The translations under genes were made by a program, and so were the position numbers. Shown here in pieces: positions 1-7,894 of a stretch of 33,720 bases of DNA. The notes beneath the pieces were generated by a model. That model saw only the letters and a program-made list of their open reading frames with translations. It was not told the DNA's origin and did no database searches. The stretch is from Nocardiopsis salina YIM 90010 (GTDB lineage: Bacteria; Actinomycetota; Actinomycetes; Streptosporangiales; Streptosporangiaceae): positions 36,871 through 70,590 of the forward strand of contig NZ_ANBF01000077.1 in assembly GCF_000341025.1 (NCBI RefSeq), written 5' to 3'. Position 1 is the stretch's first letter, and each line of letters opens with the position of its first letter.

Positions 1-1
1 C

Positions 2-271
2 TTCCGGGGCGAGACCATCGAGTTCGAGTACCGCGAGTGGGTGATCCGCCAGGGCCAGAGCGTGCGTGTGACCGGGGTGCCCTCGGTGCGCGACGGCCAG
101 GTGGTCGTCACCGCGCCGGAAGGCGGCACGCTCCTCGTCGAGCCCGGTGTGGACGCCGCCGCTGTGCGCACCCCGCCGCGCCGTACCGAGGCCTTCTCCC
201 TGATCGCCGCCTTCGTGGTCTGCGCGGTCGCGGGCGCCGTGCTGCTGGCCCTCGGCCTCTCAGTAGGCTGA
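2..271 (+). CDS. C-terminal part of a membrane protein, possibly GIDE-domain (5' end outside window)
   Basis: The reading frame is open from base 2, so the gene begins before the window; about 89 residues are visible. They hold a small beta-rich stretch (GETIEFEYREWVIRQGQSV..VTG) and then one membrane helix (roughly SLIAAFVVCAVAGAVLLALGL) at the very C-terminus. The wording 'EYREWVIRQGQ..RVTG' resembles the GIDE/E3-ligase-like domain of bacterial membrane proteins, in which such a domain precedes a terminal helix. That assignment is a guess from a fragment. An internal GTG at 41 could be read as a start, but the upstream residues are equally gene-like, so truncation by the window edge is preferred. 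The stop lies four bases before the next start, suggesting co-transcription with the DsrE gene. Confidence 0.6.
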   Translation, partial: FRGETIEFEYREWVIRQGQSVRVTGVPSVRDGQVVVTAPEGGTLLVEPGVDAAAVRTPPRRTEAFSLIAAFVVCAVAGAVLLALGLSVG

Positions 272-275
272 GACC

Positions 276-638
276 ATGGCTCGTTCGTTGGTGATCAAGG
301 TCACTTCCGGTGCTGAGGCGCCGGAGCGGTGCAACCAGGCGTTCACGGTCGCTGCGGCGGCCGTGGCGAGCGGGGCCGAGGTCTCGCTGTGGCTGACCGG
401 GGAGGCGGCTTGGTTCGCCGTCGCCGGGAAGGACCCGGACCTCGAGCTGCCGCACGCAGCGCCCCTGGCCGACCTCCTCGACACCGTCCTGGCGGCCGGG
501 ACCGTGACGGTGTGCACGCAGTGCGCCGCCCGTCGGGACCTCGCCCAGGACGACCTCGCGCAGGGGGTGCGTATCGCCGGCGCCCCCACCTTCGTGGAGG
601 AGACCCTCTCCGACGGTGCCCAGGCGCTCGTCTACTGA
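276..638 (+). CDS. DsrE family protein
   Basis: A 120-residue single-domain protein of the DsrE/DsrF-like fold, a family of small cytoplasmic proteins involved in sulfur relay or peroxiredoxin-like chemistry. It opens with the beta strand SLVIKVTSGAEAPERCNQAF, has an alanine-rich helix (AAAAVASGAEVSLWLTGEAAW), and carries CTQCAARR near residue 86, where family members keep a reactive cysteine; CxxC is visible here. The C-terminus VRIAGAPTFVEE is also typical. ATG at 276 follows the previous stop by four bases, so the two are probably co-transcribed. It converges on gpmA. The exact substrate cannot be told from sequence. Confidence 0.85.
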   Translation: MARSLVIKVTSGAEAPERCNQAFTVAAAAVASGAEVSLWLTGEAAWFAVAGKDPDLELPHAAPLADLLDTVLAAGTVTVCTQCAARRDLAQDDLAQGVRIAGAPTFVEETLSDGAQALVY

Positions 639-666
639 CCCGGACACCGGCCCCGCCCCGGACACA

Positions 667-700
667 CGTCGGGCCCGCGCCCCGGGGCGCGGGCCCGACG
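667..700. terminator. Perfect 34-bp palindrome, bidirectional terminator
   Basis: Bases 667-700 read identically on both strands: arm cgtcgggcccgcgcc, centre ccgg, then the complementary arm. It sits between the converging ends of the DsrE gene (stop 638) and gpmA (stop 717). There is no T-run, as is common for actinobacterial terminators. Confidence 0.8.
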
Positions 701-716
701 TCCGATCAGCGCCGGT

Positions 717-1463
717 TCACTTCTTCCCCTGGTTCGCAACTGCCTGGATCGCGGCCTTCGCGGCCTCCGGGTCCAGGTACGTGCCACCGGGGTCGGTCGG
801 ACGGAAGTCGTCGTCCAGGTCGTAACGCAGCGGGATCCCGGTGGGGATGTTCAGCCCGGCGATCTCCTCGTCGCTGATCCCGTCCAGGTGCTTGACCAGC
901 GCGCGCAGCGAATTGCCGTGCGCGACCACCAGGACCGTGGCGCCCGCGGCCAGCTCCGGAACGATGTGGTCGTACCAGTACGGCAGGGTGCGCTCGAGCA
1001 CGTCCTTGAGGCACTCGGTGCGCGGCATCAGCTCGGGCGGGAGCTCGACGTAGCGGGGGTCGTCCACCTGGGAGTAGGTGTCGTCGTCGGCGATGACCGG
1101 AGGCGGGGTGTCGTAGGAGCGGCGCCAGACCATGAACTGGTCCTCGCCGTACTCCTCGCGGGTCTGGGCCTTGTCCTTGCCCTGGAGCGCCCCGTAGTGG
1201 CGCTCGTTGAGGCGCCAGGAGCGCTCGACCGGCAGCCAGCTCAGGTCGGCGTTCTCCAGAGCCAGGTTGGCGGTGCGGATCGCGCGCTTGAGCAGCGAGG
1301 TGTGCACGACGTCGGGCTGCACGCCGGCTTCCCTGAGAAGGTCACCGCCGCGGCGGGCCTCCTCCTCGCCCGTGGCCGACAGGTCCACGTCCACCCAGCC
1401 GGTGAACAGGCCCTTGGCGTTCCAGACACTCTCACCGTGTCGCAGCAGTACCAGAGTTCCCAT
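717..1463 (-). CDS. gpmA: 2,3-bisphosphoglycerate-dependent phosphoglycerate mutase
   Basis: A 248-residue cofactor-dependent phosphoglycerate mutase, interconverting 3- and 2-phosphoglycerate in glycolysis. The phosphohistidine motif [10 protein letters not shown] is at residues 6-15 (His9), followed by [11 protein letters not shown], the ERHYGALQG segment and the second catalytic histidine in [11 protein letters not shown]. Length and motifs match the GpmA family exactly. The ATG at 1463 is chosen because residues 2-9 are the conserved N-terminus; the frame stays open further upstream only as non-family sequence. It lies 92 bases downstream of the YbjN gene on the same strand, in the mshA-ybjN-gpm order conserved across actinobacteria. 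Confidence 0.97.
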   Translation of the reverse strand: MGTLVLLRHGESVWNAKGLFTGWVDVDLSATGEEEARRGGDLLREAGVQPDVVHTSLLKRAIRTANLALENADLSWLPVERSWRLNERHYGALQGKDKAQTREEYGEDQFMVWRRSYDTPPPVIADDDTYSQVDDPRYVELPPELMPRTECLKDVLERTLPYWYDHIVPELAAGATVLVVAHGNSLRALVKHLDGISDEEIAGLNIPTGIPLRYDLDDDFRPTDPGGTYLDPEAAKAAIQAVANQGKK

Positions 1464-1555
1464 ACCGCCCAGCCTAGCGATCCCTGCACGCGGACCGCGC
1501 AGTTCACCCCCGTGCTCGCGGCCCGCACGACGGGCCCGCCCGCTCGGTCGCCCGT

Positions 1556-2062
1556 CTACTCCGGCTGCTCGGCCAGGTGGGCGAACGCCCGCAGGTTCCG
1601 GGTGTCGTGACCCCGCTCGGTGCGCCAGGCCCACTCCTTGCGGATCGCCGAGGCGAAACCGCGTTCCAGGGCGGCGTTGAAGTTCTCGTCGGTGTAGGTC
1701 AGCACGCACCCGAACAGGCGGTCGACCTCCTCCGGGGTGACGCCGGAAAGCGGGAGCCGCCCGCGCAGGTACACGTCGCCGACCTCGTCCGCGGTGAAGG
1801 CCATCCCGAACATCTCCGCGCTGCACTGCATGAGCCAGCGGTAGAAGTCGCCGTGGTTCTCGTCGGGCTGACGGCAGAAGAAAGAGGTCAGGGTGAGGCT
1901 GTGCGGCCCGATCTCCAGCCACACCAGGGTCTTGAGCTTGGCGGTGCCCGGGATCGTGACCAGGAAGGAGCCCTCGCGGGGGATCTCCACCTCGAGTCCT
2001 GCCTCGGCCACGGCCTCGGTGACCGCCTTGACGGCGGCCTCGCGCGCGGGGTTGCTGGTCAC
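1556..2062 (-). CDS. YbjN domain-containing protein
   Basis: A 168-residue cytoplasmic protein of the YbjN type, a family without a firmly defined biochemical role; some members are linked to sensory transduction or type III secretion chaperone-like folds. Visible features are an N-terminal helix ([19 protein letters not shown]), the beta stretch [21 protein letters not shown], the [29 protein letters not shown] segment and a C-terminal amphipathic region. GTG at 2062 is preferred because a good ribosome binding site, gaggaaggg, lies about nine bases upstream. It sits between mshA and gpmA, the usual actinobacterial position of this gene, and is probably co-transcribed with mshA (43-base gap). 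Confidence 0.88.
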   Translation of the reverse strand: MTSNPAREAAVKAVTEAVAEAGLEVEIPREGSFLVTIPGTAKLKTLVWLEIGPHSLTLTSFFCRQPDENHGDFYRWLMQCSAEMFGMAFTADEVGDVYLRGRLPLSGVTPEEVDRLFGCVLTYTDENFNAALERGFASAIRKEWAWRTERGHDTRNLRAFAHLAEQPE

Positions 2063-2105
2063 CAGGGGTGTCCCTTCCTCGTCGGTGTCGGCCGCGGGTG
2101 CCGGG

Positions 2106-3407
2106 TCAGCGGCACGCGGCCATGGGGAGCGGTGCGCGGGGGGTGAGGGCCCGGCCGTACACGTCGAGCAGTTCGTCGACCGTGCGCGACCAGCCCATGG
2201 TCGCAGCGTGGCGGGGGGCCGCGGTCGCCAACTTCGCACGCCAGGCCGGTTCGTCGATGAGCCGGTGCAGCTCTGCGGCGTAGTGGGCCGGGTCGTGGCC
2301 CTCCACCAGGACACCGGAGACCCCGCCGGCCACCGCGGTCGACAGACCGCCGACCCGCGCAGCCACCACGGGGGTGCCGCAGGCCTGGGACTCCACGGCC
2401 ACCAGCCCGAAGGACTCCGAGTAGGAGGGCACGACGGTGGCGGTGGCGGCGCGGTAGTGGTCGGCCAGGCGGGAGCGCGACTGCGGTGGATCGATGCGCA
2501 CGACGTCGGCCACGCCCAGGGAACGGGCCAGGTCGGTGAGCAGCCGGGGTTCGCGCATGCCCCCGCCGGAGAGCCCGCCGACCACCCCGACCACGAGCCG
2601 GTCCCGCAGCGAGGGGTCGCGTCCGAGCAGGTCGGCGGCGGCCCGGATGAGTACGTCAGGGGCCTTGAGGCGCTGCACCCGGCCCACGAACAGCAGCAGT
2701 TCGGTGTCGTCGGGCAGCCCGATGCGGCGGAGCGCGGAACGTCGGTCGCCCGGGCTGAACACGTCCAGGTCCACACCGGGCGGGATCGTGCTGATGCGGC
2801 TCTCGTTCGCTCCGTAGTGGTCGACGAGCTGGCGTGCTTCGTCTTCGGTGTTGGCTATGAGCCGGTCGGCCTGTCGCACGAGCTGGTCCTCGCCCTTGAC
2901 CCGCATCTCGGGTTCGGGGCTGTCGCCGTCTGCCAGTGCCGCGTTCTTCACCCGCGCCATGGTGTGCATGGTCTGCACCATCGGAACACCCCAGCGGCGG
3001 GCGGCAGTCACCCCGGCGCGGCCGGACAGCCAGTAGTGCCCGTGCACGAGGTCGTAGTGTCCGGGCGCCGCCTCGGCCTCGGCACGCAGCATCCCGAAGA
3101 TGAAGGGGCACAGATGGTCGGCGAGCGCGTTCTTGTCCAGGCGGCCGAACGGGCCGGCGGGGACGTGGTGCACGTTCACCCCCGGGGCGAGTTCGACGAC
3201 CGGTGGTAGGTCGGGATCGGTGGCTCGGGTGAACATGTCCACGGCCACGTTGCGCTCAGCCATGCGGCGGGCCACCTCGACCACGTACACATTGAGGCCG
3301 CCCGCGTCACCGGTGCCCGGCTGGTCGAGCGGGGAGGTGTGCAGGCTGACCGTCGCGACCCTGGACGGGACTGCCGCCTCATCTCCCGTGGGAACGCTTC
3401 CAGCCAC
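2106..3407 (-). CDS. mshA: D-inositol-3-phosphate glycosyltransferase (mycothiol biosynthesis)
   Basis: MshA is a GT4-family GT-B glycosyltransferase that joins UDP-GlcNAc to 1D-myo-inositol 3-phosphate, the first committed step of mycothiol synthesis. The N-terminal half has the family marks SLHTSPLDQPGTGDAGGLNVYV, HGHYWLSG and VQTMHTMARVKNAAL; the C-terminal half has FVGRVQRLKAPDVLIRA and the nucleotide-sugar site SYSESFGLVAVESQACGTPVV. GTG at 3407 gives 433 residues and has ggaaggga seven bases upstream; a TTG at 3446 would add 13 residues but lacks such a site. The neighbours (YbjN gene, gpmA) match conserved mshA synteny. A possible thiol-stress (SigR-type) promoter is listed separately. 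Confidence 0.95.
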   Translation of the reverse strand: MAGSVPTGDEAAVPSRVATVSLHTSPLDQPGTGDAGGLNVYVVEVARRMAERNVAVDMFTRATDPDLPPVVELAPGVNVHHVPAGPFGRLDKNALADHLCPFIFGMLRAEAEAAPGHYDLVHGHYWLSGRAGVTAARRWGVPMVQTMHTMARVKNAALADGDSPEPEMRVKGEDQLVRQADRLIANTEDEARQLVDHYGANESRISTIPPGVDLDVFSPGDRRSALRRIGLPDDTELLLFVGRVQRLKAPDVLIRAAADLLGRDPSLRDRLVVGVVGGLSGGGMREPRLLTDLARSLGVADVVRIDPPQSRSRLADHYRAATATVVPSYSESFGLVAVESQACGTPVVAARVGGLSTAVAGGVSGVLVEGHDPAHYAAELHRLIDEPAWRAKLATAAPRHAATMGWSRTVDELLDVYGRALTPRAPLPMAACR

Positions 3408-3454
3408 CGGTGGGTCCCTTCCGAATCGTCCGAGTCGTACCGTCAACCGCTGTC

Positions 3455-3485
3455 GTCAACAGCGACGAAGGTACACACTGTTCCC
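3455..3485 (-). promoter_or_regulatory. Possible SigR-type promoter of mshA
   Basis: On the minus strand GGGAAC (plus 3485-3480) is followed after 19 bases by GTTGAC (plus 3460-3455). The known SigR consensus in Streptomyces is GGAAT, about 18 bases, then GTT, and mshA is a reported SigR target there. The match is one base off in both the -35 and the spacing, so this is tentative. Confidence 0.35.
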
Positions 3486-3527
3486 AACCGGACGGTCCGA
3501 GGGGCCGGGTCTTGACAAGCGGGGAGA

Positions 3528-4523
3528 TCAGGGGGAGGCAGCCCAACCGGCGGCGAGGAAGTCGACGACGGTGGGCACGGAGCTCTTCCAGGTGTCGAAG
3601 TCGTGCCCGCCGTCGGGGTGGTCGGTGGCGACCGTCATACCCCGGCCCTCGAGGAGCCCTGCGAAGCGTTCGGCCTCCCCGCGCACGCCCCCGCCCCGCG
3701 CGGCCGGGTGCTCCTCGTCGCCCTCCACCAGCACGAACCGGAGGTCGTCGGCTCCCCCGTGGTCGAGGAGCCGGTCGGGGGAGTGGCCGTCCGTGTCGTC
3801 GCCGAGCACCCCGTGCGGATCGTCGGCTGAGAAGTAACCGCCGAACGAGGCGGCCTGGGTGTACAGCTCCGTGTTGCGCAGTGCCAGGTTCGCGGCGCCG
3901 TAGCCGCCCATGGAGAACCCGCCGATCGCACGCAGGTTCCGGTGCCGTGCGTGTTCGCCCTCGACCGCCTCGACCGCGTCGCCGGTCACGAAGCTCTCCA
4001 GGCCAAAGGACCCGTCGGCGGCGTCGGCCCACTCGGTGGTGGCCCCGCCGGGCTCCTGCCCGTGCGGCGCGGCGACCACGAACTCCACCCCGGTGCGGCA
4101 CATCTCGCGGTCCAGCAACGGGCCCAGGCCCTGCTCCATGAGTGTGACGTGGGTGGAGGCCGCACCGTGCAGGAGGTACAGGACGGGCAGGTCGGCGCTG
4201 TCGGGGCCCTGGGGCCGGTGCACCCACAGGGGGCGCTGTCCGCCCGGTGCACCGTCGTCGTCCAGGGTGATCACCTCGTCGCTGCCACCCTCGTCGCACG
4301 CGGCGACCCCGCCGGGGTCGGGGTGCTGGGCGGCCAGGGGTGTGCCGCCCTCATCGGGCAGGCGCATCTCGTGTGTGGCCAGTTCGGGCGTGCTCTGGGG
4401 CAGGCGGGCTTCGACGCGATCGACCAGGCCCTCGGACGGGACGGTCGCCAGGGTCGCGGCGACCATCGCGACGGTGCAGGAGGACGCGAGGACGAGGGGA
4501 CGCCAGGACAGGGACGTGAACAC
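3528..4523 (-). CDS. Secreted esterase, alpha/beta-hydrolase (esterase D/antigen 85-like)
   Basis: A 331-residue exported alpha/beta hydrolase. Residues 8-28 form a signal peptide or anchor (LVLASSCTVAMVAATLATV). The catalytic domain starts near residue 90 (RPLWVHRPQG), with the oxyanion-type LYLLHGAAS at 116-123, the nucleophile elbow GGFSMGG with Ser204, an acidic residue in VEGDEEH near 269 and the catalytic His307 in DGGHDFDTW. This pattern fits the putative esterase family that includes S-formylglutathione hydrolase and mycolyltransferase-like enzymes. The substrate is unknown. GTG at 4523 has gaggt five to six bases upstream. It reads toward mshA, 120 bases away, and is probably a separate transcript. 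Confidence 0.88.
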   Translation of the reverse strand: MFTSLSWRPLVLASSCTVAMVAATLATVPSEGLVDRVEARLPQSTPELATHEMRLPDEGGTPLAAQHPDPGGVAACDEGGSDEVITLDDDGAPGGQRPLWVHRPQGPDSADLPVLYLLHGAASTHVTLMEQGLGPLLDREMCRTGVEFVVAAPHGQEPGGATTEWADAADGSFGLESFVTGDAVEAVEGEHARHRNLRAIGGFSMGGYGAANLALRNTELYTQAASFGGYFSADDPHGVLGDDTDGHSPDRLLDHGGADDLRFVLVEGDEEHPAARGGGVRGEAERFAGLLEGRGMTVATDHPDGGHDFDTWKSSVPTVVDFLAAGWAASP

Positions 4524-4628
4524 ACCGACACCTCGGAGGAACGGGGAGGGACGACCGGAACGAGGGTCCGGTCTCGGGGTTGTTACTCAGTGTAGCCAAT
4601 CAATCCCCATGGGTGTCCCTTGCGGGTG

Positions 4629-5612
4629 TCACACGGCCACAGCGTGCCGCAGGCGCAGGTCGTCCGGGTAGGGCCGGAGGTAGGTCTGGTCCCGCGCCCA
4701 CGGCACCTCCTCCGACCCGCAGTGGTGGCGCAGCAGGGCCGTCGGCAGGCTCAGCGGCGCACGTTCCTGCCGGTAGTCCTCGATGGAGGCGAGCAGGTCG
4801 TGGCGGCGTGCGTCGTCCAGCAGCGGGCTCAGCATGCCGAACGCGTGCTGGAGCGCGTTGGCGTGCTTGCCCCGGGTCGTACGCACGGCCAGGGCCCGGT
4901 GGAAGGCCGCGGTGTAGGCCTCCTCGGTCTGCTGCTTCGGGCGCTCGCCCGCCCGGGCCACCAGGCGCCCCGTCTCCCGGTACCCCTCCGGCGAGTGCGC
5001 CATGAGCTGGAGCTTGTGCCGGCTGTGGAAGTCCACGAGGTCCTTGGGTCGCCATCCCCCGGCGAACAGGGTCCGCAGCCGCGCGTGCGCGAAGACGCGT
5101 TCCACGAACCACTCCCGGAGGGAGGCGTCCGTCAACCGACCCTGTTCCTCCACCGGCAGGGACGGCAGCAGGCGCGTGAGCCGGTCGGCGAAAGCCCCGC
5201 GACCGCTGCCGCTCACCCGTTGCCCCTCCTCGCCGGCGACCGGGAGGGCGAAGAGGCCGCAGCTGGGTGACTTGTTCTTGAGCACGTACCCGTCGGCCTC
5301 GCGCAGCTTGCCGAGGTGTTGGTCGGCGATGGCGGCCAGATCGTCGGTGCGGTCGGCTCCGTCGGCGTTGGAGACCACCCGGTCCTGATCGCCGCGGCGC
5401 CGCAGCCGCAAGGTCGGGCGCGGCGTGCCCAGACCGATCTCCGCCTCCGGGCACACCGGATGCCAGTCCACGAACCGGTCCAACTCGTCGGTGAGGAACC
5501 GGTGGCGTGAGTGCCCGCCGTTGTGGCGCACCGGCGCGCCGAGCAGGCAACTGGACACCCCCACCACCGGGCGGGGATCGGTCGTCCTCTCGGGTGGGGT
5601 GTTCGGCTTCAT
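4629..5612 (-). CDS. DUF523 (TudS-like) plus DUF1722 protein, YbgA type
   Basis: A 327-residue two-domain protein. The N-terminal DUF523 domain (about 15-160) carries the three conserved cysteines expected to hold a [4Fe-4S] cluster: Cys22 in VSSCLLG, Cys54 in HPVCPE and Cys118 in SPSCG, plus the VRHNGGHSR segment. In characterised TudS proteins this cluster removes sulfur from thiouracil. The DUF1722 domain follows (about 195-310: DFHSRHKLQLMAHSPEGYRE, then LQHAFGML). E. coli YbgA, with DUF1722, is encoded beside photolyase; here too the photolyase gene starts 92 bases away, though divergently. All three cysteines being intact argues for an active cluster. Whether this fusion acts on free thiouracil or a thiolated nucleotide is not known. 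Confidence 0.9.
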   Translation of the reverse strand: MKPNTPPERTTDPRPVVGVSSCLLGAPVRHNGGHSRHRFLTDELDRFVDWHPVCPEAEIGLGTPRPTLRLRRRGDQDRVVSNADGADRTDDLAAIADQHLGKLREADGYVLKNKSPSCGLFALPVAGEEGQRVSGSGRGAFADRLTRLLPSLPVEEQGRLTDASLREWFVERVFAHARLRTLFAGGWRPKDLVDFHSRHKLQLMAHSPEGYRETGRLVARAGERPKQQTEEAYTAAFHRALAVRTTRGKHANALQHAFGMLSPLLDDARRHDLLASIEDYRQERAPLSLPTALLRHHCGSEEVPWARDQTYLRPYPDDLRLRHAVAV

Positions 5613-5704
5613 GTGTTCCCCCTACCCGCGGGCCGGCTCTCTGGCACCGTGGTCGCCACCGGAATCCCGTGGGAAGAATCGTTACCGAGAGTGAGGAAAG
5701 CCTG
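5613..5704. promoter_or_regulatory. Divergent promoter region between TudS-like gene and photolyase gene
   Basis: The 92 bases separating the two divergent starts must hold both promoters. No clear -35/-10 pair or operator is recognised. The ribosome binding site gaggaa at 5693-5698 serves the photolyase gene. Confidence 0.4.
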
Positions 5705-7009
5705 GTGGTGGAGACTGCCATCGTGTTGTTCACCCAGGACCTGCGAGTGCACGACCACCCCGCGCTCGTCCGCGCGCTCGAGAAGCACGAAACGGTCGTG
5801 CCCTTGTTCGTTCTCGACCCCGCGCTGACGGGACGGGCGTCCCGCAACCGCAACGCCTACCTTGCCGATGCCCTCGCGGACCTGCGCGGAGCCCTGCGCG
5901 CCCGCGGGGGAGAGCTGTTCGTGCGGCAGGGTGAGACCGCTGCGGAGGTTCACGCCCTCGCCCAGGAGACCGGGTCCACCGTGGTCCATCTGTCCGCCGG
6001 GGTGAGCCGCACCGCGCAGAGGCGCCTGGACCGGATCTCCGCGACGGGTCTGCGCGTGCACACCCACCCGGGACTCACCGTTGTCCCGCCCGGTGATGCG
6101 ACCCCGGCCGGCGGCGACCACTACAAGGTCTTCACCCCGTACTGGCGGACCTGGGAGGGCATCGAGCGCAGGCCGGTCCTGCCCGCGCCCGACCGGGTGT
6201 CCGTGCCCTCCGGCCCCGAACCCGGGTCGATCCCCGACCACTTGTCCGAGGAGGGGCGCGGTGTTCCCGCGCGCGTGCCCATGCGCGGAGGTGAGGAGCG
6301 CGCCCGCGCACGCCGGGACGCCTGGCTCGACGGCGGCCTGACCGAGTATCCCGACCGACACGACGACCTCCCCGGCCGAGCCACGTCGCACCTGTCGGCG
6401 GACCTGCGCTTCGGTTGCCTGTCCGCGCTGGAACTGGAACGCGGTGCCCACGCACGCGGCGGCGACGCCTACGTGCGTCAGCTCGCCTGGCGCGACTTCC
6501 ACCACCAGGTCACCGCCGCCTTCCCCGACATCACGGGGTACGACTACCGCGACCGCGGGCGCACCTGGCACGAGGACCCCGATGCCCTCGCTGCCTGGAA
6601 ACAGGGGTGTACCGGGGTACCGGTCGTCGACGCCGGCATGCGCCAGCTGCTCGAGGAGGGGTTCATGCACAACCGTGCCCGTATGATCACAGCGGCCTTC
6701 CTCACCCGGACCCTGCGCGTGCACTGGCGCCACGGCGTCGCCCACTTCGACGCGCACCTGTACGACGGAGACGTCGCCGACGACCATGGGAACTGGCAGT
6801 GGGTGGCCGGTACCGGCAACGACACCCGCCCCAACCGCGGGTTCAACCCCCTGCGCCAGGCCCGCCGTTTCGACCCCGACGGTGCCTACGTCCGGCGGTA
6901 CGTGCCCGAGCTGGCCGACCTGCCCGGACGCAGCGCCCACGCCCCCTGGTCACAGGACCCGCCCCCGCCCGGCTACCCCGAGCCGATCGCCGACCCCGAG
7001 GGCGGATAA
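5705..7009 (+). CDS. phr: Deoxyribodipyrimidine photo-lyase (class I photolyase/cryptochrome family)
   Basis: A 434-residue flavoprotein expected to split UV-induced pyrimidine dimers with blue or near-UV light. The N-terminal alpha/beta domain (TAIVLFTQDLRVHDHPAL, VPLFVLDP) binds the antenna pigment; the C-terminal helical FAD domain starts near residue 200 and contains ATSHLSADLRFGCLS, RQLAWRDF, GFMHNRARMITAAFL, GNWQWVAGTGNDTRPNRGFNP and RRFDPDGAYVRRYVPEL. GTG at 5705 is chosen for gaggaa seven bases upstream; GTG at 5708 is equally possible. Oddity: by alignment on the conserved WQW, residue 360 is Asp where E. coli photolyase has Asn378 beside flavin N5; plant cryptochromes have Asp there. 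Photolyase remains the best call from overall similarity. Confidence 0.93.
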   Translation: MVETAIVLFTQDLRVHDHPALVRALEKHETVVPLFVLDPALTGRASRNRNAYLADALADLRGALRARGGELFVRQGETAAEVHALAQETGSTVVHLSAGVSRTAQRRLDRISATGLRVHTHPGLTVVPPGDATPAGGDHYKVFTPYWRTWEGIERRPVLPAPDRVSVPSGPEPGSIPDHLSEEGRGVPARVPMRGGEERARARRDAWLDGGLTEYPDRHDDLPGRATSHLSADLRFGCLSALELERGAHARGGDAYVRQLAWRDFHHQVTAAFPDITGYDYRDRGRTWHEDPDALAAWKQGCTGVPVVDAGMRQLLEEGFMHNRARMITAAFLTRTLRVHWRHGVAHFDAHLYDGDVADDHGNWQWVAGTGNDTRPNRGFNPLRQARRFDPDGAYVRRYVPELADLPGRSAHAPWSQDPPPPGYPEPIADPEGG

Positions 7010-7082
7010 ATCCCTGGGCCGGAACATGAGCGCTCGTTAGGATCGGTCGCGTTCCAGGGGAGACCACACACGGGGGCACACC

Positions 7083-7874
7083 ATGATCGACACCGGACTC
7101 AGGGATCGCACCGTCCTCGTCACCGGGGCCGGTGCGGGCATCGGGGCCGCCGTCGCCCGGGCTTTCGCGGCCGAGGACGCCCGCGTGGCCGTGCACAGCC
7201 TCGGCCGCGCCGAACCCGAACCCGAGGGCATCCGCTGGGACCACGCGACCCCCGACGGCGAGAACGTGGCCGACCTGGTCACCGACCTGCCCGGCGCCGT
7301 CTCCGTGACCGCCGACCTGTCCGAACCCGATGCCCCCGGCCGCCTGCTGGAGGAGGTCGAGAACCTGCTCGGCCCCGTGGACGTGCTGGTCAACAACGCC
7401 GCACACTGTGAGAGCCCGGACACCGTCGACACCCTCACCGCCGGGACCCTGGAGCGCACCTACCGGGTCAACTCGGTCGCCCCGGCCCTGCTCATCTCCC
7501 AGCTCGCCCGCCGGCGCGCCCTCGTCGAGGACTCAGGGGACCCGCCCTGCGTCGTCAACATCTCCACCGACGCCGCCCGCGCGTTCCCCGGCCAGGTCGC
7601 CTACGGCACGTCGAAGGCGGCCCTGGAGTCGCTGACCCGCGGCCTCGCCCTTGACCTCGGCCCGGCCGGGATCCGCGTCAACGCCGTGGCCCCCGGTCCG
7701 GTCCAGACGGGTTGGCTGGAGGGAGAGATGCTCGAGCACGCCCGCTCGATCGTGCCGCTGGGGCGGGTGGGCGAGCCCGGGGACATCGCGGACGCGGCGG
7801 TCTTCCTCGCCTCCCACCAGGCCCGCTGGATCACAGGCCAGGTGCTGCAGGTCGCCGGCGGCCACGCGCTCTGA
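7083..7874 (+). CDS. SDR family NAD(P)-dependent oxidoreductase
   Basis: A 263-residue classical short-chain dehydrogenase. The nucleotide-binding loop TGAGAGIG is at residues 14-21, NNAA follows the fourth strand (VDVLVNNAAH), the catalytic serine lies in VVNISTDAARAFPG, and the YGTSKAAL motif gives the Tyr and Lys of the active site. The C-terminus has VNAVAPGPVQTGW, then PEDIADA-like GEPGDIADAAVFLAS and ITGQVLQVAGGHAL, as in FabG-type enzymes. The ATG at 7083 has ggggg six bases upstream. A TAGGAT sequence at 7037-7042 could be its -10. The substrate cannot be deduced. It converges on the macrodomain gene with a 20-base gap and no visible hairpin. Confidence 0.92.
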   Translation: MIDTGLRDRTVLVTGAGAGIGAAVARAFAAEDARVAVHSLGRAEPEPEGIRWDHATPDGENVADLVTDLPGAVSVTADLSEPDAPGRLLEEVENLLGPVDVLVNNAAHCESPDTVDTLTAGTLERTYRVNSVAPALLISQLARRRALVEDSGDPPCVVNISTDAARAFPGQVAYGTSKAALESLTRGLALDLGPAGIRVNAVAPGPVQTGWLEGEMLEHARSIVPLGRVGEPGDIADAAVFLASHQARWITGQVLQVAGGHAL

Positions 7875-7894
7875 GGGGACGACGTGGCCGGCGC

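Noticed and set aside
667-700. Perfect palindrome as a recombination or protein-binding site
   Set aside because: Its place exactly between two converging gene ends makes a bidirectional terminator the simpler reading.
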